Shown here one piece after another: positions 5,660 to 8,638 of a DNA stretch of 8,638 nt; positions within the stretch are counted from its first letter, which is position 1; each line of letters begins with the position of its first letter. This DNA is from Acidobacteriota bacterium (GTDB lineage: Bacteria; Acidobacteriota; Terriglobia; Terriglobales; Acidobacteriaceae), in assembly GCA_021781255.1 (NCBI GenBank), contig JAJXXG010000756.1, forward strand, positions 1 to 8,638, written 5' to 3'. Under the pieces are notes generated by a model, which was not told where the DNA came from, did not search any database, and saw only the letters and a list, made by a program, of their open reading frames with translations. The position numbers and the translations under genes are program-made.

Positions 5660-7218
5660 TGCGCGCCTCCATTCTGCCTGGCAGTTGCCGCCGGTGCTTC
5701 GGTATCGATCTCGGCGCTGGTCCGGTTCGAGGCCACAAATATTTTATTTGCCACGCGGCGAATGTCGGCTTTCGTTACCTTGTCCACCCTATCCAGTTGC
5801 AGGAACAGCTCGCGCCAGTCGCCATAGCGTGTCTGGTACGCGGCAAGCGAGTCCGCCAGCCCCTCGCTATTGTCCAGGCTGCGCAGAATGTCGGCGCGTG
5901 CCCGCGTCTTATACATTTCGAGCTCGGCGTCGGTCACATCGGTGGTCTTCAGCTTTTCAATCTCCTTGTGAATCGCCGTGCGCATCTCCGCCGGGGTGTG
6001 GCCCGGCAGCGGAATGGCGTAGAACGCGAACAGGCTCGGGTATTTCTCTCCTGGGAACGGGCTGAAACCCGCGGCCTCGGCGGCAATCTGCTGCTGCTCC
6101 ACCATGCTCCGATAAAACCGCGAAACACGGCCGTTCGACAAAATGTCACTGATGGCGTCGTACACCGCATCATCGGGGTCGAGGTAGTTCGGCCGATGAT
6201 AACCCTCGATATAAAACGGCTGCGTCTGCTCGCGGATGATGACCGACTTCTCGGCAAACTGCTTTGGTTCCACAGTCGTCATATCTTCCGGCTTGGGGCC
6301 GGCGGGAACGCGGCTGAAATACTTCTCCAGCATCGGCATCGCGGTCTTCGCGTCCACATCGCCCACAACAGCCACCACGAGGTTGCCGCCAACGTAGTAC
6401 TTCTTGTGGAAGGCCATGGCCTCGGTGGCTGTAATCTGGCTTACCTCGCTCGGCCATCCGATGGAGCTGCGACCGTAGTTGTGCGCCACGTAAGCCGTGG
6501 CCAGGAACTGTTCAACCAATCGCCCGATGGGATCGGAGTCGGTGCGCATACGGCGTTCTTCGACCACCACGTCGCGCTCCTTGTAGAACTCGCGCGGGAC
6601 AGTATCCGCCAGGCGGCTGCTTTCCAGCCATGCCCACAGCTCCAGCCGGTTTTCCGGCATCGACCAGAAGAACTGCGTGTCGTCCAGGCCAGTCTCGGCA
6701 TTTAAATGGTGCGCACCGTTCGCCTCTGCAATCTCGGTGAACTGATTGGGGATGACGTACTTCTCTGCTTCGGCTTGCGCCTGGAGAAACGCCTTGTGCA
6801 GTTCGGCAAGCTTTTTGGGATCACGGCCTACATGCTTCAGGTACTCAGCCTCGTAGGCGTCGTTGGCCGCTTCCACCTTTTCGAGCGCCACCTTCTCGGC
6901 CGCGTAATTCGTGGTCCCAATCTGGCTCGTCCCTTTGAACGCCAGGTGCTCGAACATGTGCGCCAATCCGCTCTCGCCCGCGGGGTCATTCACGTCGCCC
7001 GCGTCGACGAATGTGCGGTAACTGAAGACCGGCGCGTCGTGGCGCTCGCAAATGATCAGCGTAAGCCCATTGGGCAGCACCTTCACGGTGGTTTCTTTCT
7101 CGAACTGCTCAAGGTACGGAGCGAGCGTGCTCTGCCCGTGCGCTGTACTCCAGGCAGGCAAAGCCAGGATTAGACCTAAAAAGCACATCAACAAACGGGG
7201 GGAGAACTTCGAAGACAT
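5656..7218 (-). CDS. Catalytic M16 zinc metallopeptidase, secreted (520 aa)
   Basis: This is an insulinase/processing-peptidase-type zinc protease. Residues 1-28 form a signal peptide (RLLMCFLGLILALPAW, likely cleavage after AHG), placing it in the periplasm or outer envelope. The first M16 half has LPNGLTLIICERHDAPV (48-64), the zinc motif HMFEH (His87, Glu90, His91) and KERDVVVEERRM, where Glu221 is the likely third ligand and Glu214 the second conserved Glu. Between them lies an extra helical stretch of about 50 residues (about 107-165), common in this bacterial subgroup. In the second half the segment matching the R/Y motif reads SRFYRSMVEQQQIAA (366-380), so Val373 and Ala380 replace Arg and Tyr. 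The next gene product supplies exactly that pair, so the two probably act as a heterodimer. The ATG at 7216-7218 has AGGAG (7224-7228) 5 nt upstream. It is the first gene of a three-gene operon, and its stop overlaps the next start by 4 bp. The substrate is unknown. Confidence 0.93.
   Translation of the reverse strand: MSSKFSPRLLMCFLGLILALPAWSTAHGQSTLAPYLEQFEKETTVKVLPNGLTLIICERHDAPVFSYRTFVDAGDVNDPAGESGLAHMFEHLAFKGTSQIGTTNYAAEKVALEKVEAANDAYEAEYLKHVGRDPKKLAELHKAFLQAQAEAEKYVIPNQFTEIAEANGAHHLNAETGLDDTQFFWSMPENRLELWAWLESSRLADTVPREFYKERDVVVEERRMRTDSDPIGRLVEQFLATAYVAHNYGRSSIGWPSEVSQITATEAMAFHKKYYVGGNLVVAVVGDVDAKTAMPMLEKYFSRVPAGPKPEDMTTVEPKQFAEKSVIIREQTQPFYIEGYHRPNYLDPDDAVYDAISDILSNGRVSRFYRSMVEQQQIAAEAAGFSPFPGEKYPSLFAFYAIPLPGHTPAEMRTAIHKEIEKLKTTDVTDAELEMYKTRARADILRSLDNSEGLADSLAAYQTRYGDWRELFLQLDRVDKVTKADIRRVANKIFVASNRTSAEIDTEAPAATARQNGGAQ
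5666..5670 (-). promoter_or_regulatory. Ribosome binding site fixing the start of the non-catalytic M16 gene
   Basis: GGAGG lies 6 nt before the ATG at 5657-5659 on the minus strand, within the 3' end of the catalytic subunit gene. With the ATGA stop/start overlap it argues that translation begins ahead of the repeat-derived segment, not at an internal codon. Confidence 0.75.
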
Positions 7219-7266
7219 TCAATCTCCTTATTGAGGCAACGATTGACCGGTGATCTGCTCTCTTCC

Positions 7267-7295
7267 AAGCTATTGCCTGTGACCGGGGGCGTCAA
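7267..7295 (-). promoter_or_regulatory. Possible promoter of the M16 operon
   Basis: On the minus strand TTGACG (7290-7295) is followed after 17 nt by TAGCTT (7267-7272). This would start transcription near 7260 and give a leader of about 42 nt before the ATG at 7218. The -35 box is good and the -10 box weak. Confidence 0.35.
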
Positions 7296-7349
7296 ACGTT
7301 CATGGGATTCGCGGGCCTTATGGCACAGGCAAAAAAATGCGCCTAACGA

Positions 7350-7355
7350 TATAAT
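7350..7355 (+). promoter_or_regulatory. Consensus -10 box immediately upstream of larE
   Basis: A perfect TATAAT ends 7 nt before the ATG at 7363, so transcription would be expected to start at or next to that ATG. No good -35 box lies 16-18 nt further upstream. The mRNA is then either leaderless from 7363, or starts translation at the second ATG (7390), which has GAGG 8 nt upstream. Confidence 0.5.
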
Positions 7356-7362
7356 CGGAGCC

Positions 7363-8262
7363 ATGGCGGCGAACGCAGAGGCGAAACTAATGGGGGCTGC
7401 GGCGGCAGCGAGCGGCGATGCCGGCGCGCTGGATGCGGCGGTGAAGTTGCATGCACTGGAAGCACGGCTCAAGCAGTTGGGCGGTCTGATGGTTGCGTAC
7501 TCCGGCGGCGTGGACTCGGCGTTTTTGGCGGCCACGGCGCATCGCGTGCTGGGTTCGCGCATGCTGGCGGTGCTGGCCGACTCACCCAGCCTGTCGCGGC
7601 GCGACATGGAACAGGCCTGCGCTTTTGCCCGGTCGCTGGGAATGCCGCTCGAGGTGGTGGCAACCGAAGAACTCGACCGGCCGGAGTACGCGCGCAACGA
7701 CGCCAGCCGCTGCTTTCATTGCAAGGACGAGCTGTTTGCCGTAATGGAAGCGCTGGGCGGCAAGCTGGGATTTTTGCATACTGCCTACGGGATGAACGCC
7801 GACGACACCAGAGATTTTCGCCCCGGCCAGCGCGCGGCCGAGCAGCACGCCGTGCTCGCGCCCCTGGCTGAAGCCGGGTTGACGAAGCTGGAAGTGAGGG
7901 CGCTGGCCAAGGCGGCCGGCTATCCGGTTTGGGACCGTCCGGCAGCGCCATGCCTCTCGTCGCGCGTGGAATACGGCCGCACCGTGACGCGCGAAGTTCT
8001 TGCCCAGGTGGAACGCGGCGAGGAGAGCCTGCGCCAGCTTGGTTTCCGCGAGTTCCGCGTGCGCCACCACGGCGAGCTGGCTCGCGTAGAGATTGCGCGC
8101 AATGAGCTGCCCCGCGCGCTGACGATGGAGATGCTGGACACCATTACCACGGCGCTGAAACAGGCAGGCTTCCAATACGTCACGCTCGACTGCGCGGGGT
8201 TTCGGTCGGGATCATTAAACGCGGTTCTTCCCGTCGAGATTCTTGCGCGGCGCGGCGCTTAG
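7363..8262 (+). CDS. larE: LarE, sulfur transferase for nickel-pincer nucleotide cofactor synthesis (299 aa)
   Basis: LarE is a PP-loop ATP pyrophosphatase that adenylates the nicotinic-acid-derived precursor and inserts the sulfur atoms that later hold nickel in the lactate racemase cofactor. The sequence shows the PP-loop SGGVDS (47-52), LADSPSLSRRD (71-81), RCFHCK (Cys117, Cys120), YGMNADD (142-148), PCLSSRVEYGR (Cys197) and a C-terminal FRVRHHGELARVEI block. Cys197 corresponds to the sacrificial Cys of the Lactobacillus enzyme. Together with the CxxC it makes the three-Cys set reported for [4Fe-4S]-type LarE proteins (known from literature as I recall it), so this one may recycle sulfur through a cluster. 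The length is normal. The start may be ATG 7363 or ATG 7390; the first 20 residues are low-complexity and do not decide. larC follows after 50 bp on the same strand. Confidence 0.92.
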   Translation: MAANAEAKLMGAAAAASGDAGALDAAVKLHALEARLKQLGGLMVAYSGGVDSAFLAATAHRVLGSRMLAVLADSPSLSRRDMEQACAFARSLGMPLEVVATEELDRPEYARNDASRCFHCKDELFAVMEALGGKLGFLHTAYGMNADDTRDFRPGQRAAEQHAVLAPLAEAGLTKLEVRALAKAAGYPVWDRPAAPCLSSRVEYGRTVTREVLAQVERGEESLRQLGFREFRVRHHGELARVEIARNELPRALTMEMLDTITTALKQAGFQYVTLDCAGFRSGSLNAVLPVEILARRGA

Positions 8263-8297
8263 CGCAATCCCGCTCCCTTCTGATACCTCCGGCAATT

Positions 8298-8303
8298 TAG
8301 AAT
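8298..8303 (+). promoter_or_regulatory. -10-like box just upstream of larC
   Basis: TAGAAT lies 9 nt before the larC ATG, which itself has only a weak GAG as ribosome site. The spacing resembles that of TATAAT and the ATG in front of larE. It could give larC its own near-leaderless transcript, but a short match like this can arise by chance. Confidence 0.25.
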
Positions 8304-8312
8304 CACAGAGCG

Positions 8313-8638
8313 ATGCGTATTGGATATTTGGAGTGCTTTTCCGGGATCAGCGGCGACATGCTGCTGGGCGCGCTGGTGGATGCGGGCGTTCCCTTCCCTA
8401 TGTTGGCCGAGACGGCTTTGGCATTGAACGTGGGCGCAAGTCTCGAGATGCGCAAGGTGAGCCGCGGTGGGCTGGCGGCGATCAAGGTGGATGTACTGAC
8501 ACAGGGGTCAGCCACCCCAGCGAACGCAGATCATTCGCCGGGGGCCCCGGCAGGGGTCAGGGCTCAGGGTTCAGAGGAGACCCACGGCCACGGACACTCC
8601 CACGGTCACGAGCACACGCACGAGCATCATACCCATAA
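8313..8638 (+). CDS. larC: LarC, nickel insertion protein of pincer cofactor synthesis, N-terminal part (partial)
   Basis: The frame from ATG 8313 has no stop up to the window edge (108 codons seen; family members are about 400 residues). The N-terminus MRIGYLECFSGISGDMLLGALVDAGV is a close match to LarC (formerly DUF111), the CTP-dependent enzyme that inserts nickel into the sulfurated pincer precursor made by LarE. A family-typical His-rich stretch begins at residue 91, with ten His in 18 residues, alternating with Gly, Ser, Glu and Thr; it probably gathers Ni(II). Residues about 63-90, before it, are rich in Gly, Ala and Pro and come from DNA containing TCAGnnn heptamers and a repeated CAGGGGTCAG, so they look like an insertion-prone linker. 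It lies 50 bp after larE. larB, larA and a nickel transporter are not in the window. Confidence 0.88.
   Translation, partial: MRIGYLECFSGISGDMLLGALVDAGVPFPMLAETALALNVGASLEMRKVSRGGLAAIKVDVLTQGSATPANADHSPGAPAGVRAQGSEETHGHGHSHGHEHTHEHHTH
8502..8577 (+). repeat. Repeat-rich segment in the larC linker (TCAGnnn x3 and 10-bp direct repeat)
   Basis: TCAGGGC, TCAGGGT and TCAGAGG are contiguous at 8557-8577. CAGGGGTCAG occurs exactly at 8502-8511 and again at 8551-8560. Between them lies the palindrome CCGGGGGCCCCGG (8538-8550). The heptamers share the TCAG core and 7-nt period of the four units at 5615-5642 on the other strand. Confidence 0.7.

Noticed and set aside
5659..6705. Long plus-strand frame (348 aa) opposite the catalytic M16 gene
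   Set aside because: It is antisense to a well-supported gene with signal peptide and zinc motif; such long shadows are common in GC-rich coding DNA. The same applies to plus-strand frames at 3379-4023, 3623-4519 and 1960-2451.
7321..7340. Sigma-54-like TGGCAC ... TGC upstream of larE
   Set aside because: The TGC is about four nt too far from TGGCAC for a -24/-12 element and the T-tract is absent; a perfect TATAAT lies closer to the gene.
7231..7362. Upstream extension of larE to a TTG at 7231
   Set aside because: The added 44 residues have no LarE homology, lack a ribosome site and would cover the divergent promoter region including TATAAT at 7350-7355.
8243..8638. Plus-strand frame overlapping the start of larC
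   Set aside because: The LarC N-terminus and His-rich stretch are read in a different frame starting at 8313; this one is a shadow.

Overview
The window looks like a GC-rich bacterial chromosome segment, most probably from an Acidobacteriota (Terriglobia-like) genome. That placement is an inference. It rests on the gene families present (a PCYCGC-type secreted protein, a paired M16 peptidase operon, LarE/LarC) and on short heptameric TCAGnnn repeats of a kind I associate with that phylum. No rRNA or other phylogenetic marker is present.

Layout. Positions 1-140 (minus) hold the end-on fragment of a 4Fe-4S protein that continues off the left edge and has no visible start codon. Positions 131-598 (minus) encode a secreted Cys-motif protein of the PCYCGC family. 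A long non-coding stretch (599-1336) follows. It contains a strong intrinsic terminator on the minus strand with a second stable hairpin just before it (a candidate small RNA), and an AT-rich palindromic island. Positions 1337-1618 (minus) encode a pterin-4a-carbinolamine dehydratase. It lies 59 bp downstream of a response regulator with an HD-GYP cyclic-di-GMP phosphodiesterase domain (1678-2859, minus). Positions 2860-3333 have no gene I can support.

Positions 3334-7218 (minus) form a tight three-gene operon, read from right to left: a catalytic M16 zinc peptidase, a non-catalytic M16 partner (4-bp overlap), and a stand-alone left-handed beta-helix acetyltransferase corresponding to the C-terminal half of GlmU (1-bp gap). 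The two M16 proteins are complementary. One has HxxEH but lacks the R/Y pair; the other has R/Y but lacks the zinc site. This suggests an obligate heterodimer exported to the periplasm.

From 7363 the plus strand carries larE and the start of larC (cut by the right edge), two genes for the nickel-pincer nucleotide cofactor of lactate racemase-type enzymes. The divergent gap 7219-7362 should hold promoters for both directions.

The most unusual signal is repeat DNA inside coding sequence. A roughly 180-bp composite repeat (four TCAGTnn heptamers plus two hairpins) sits in frame between the well-supported start codon and the signal peptide of the non-catalytic M16 subunit. Three TCAGnnn heptamers of the same family form part of the linker of larC on the other strand.
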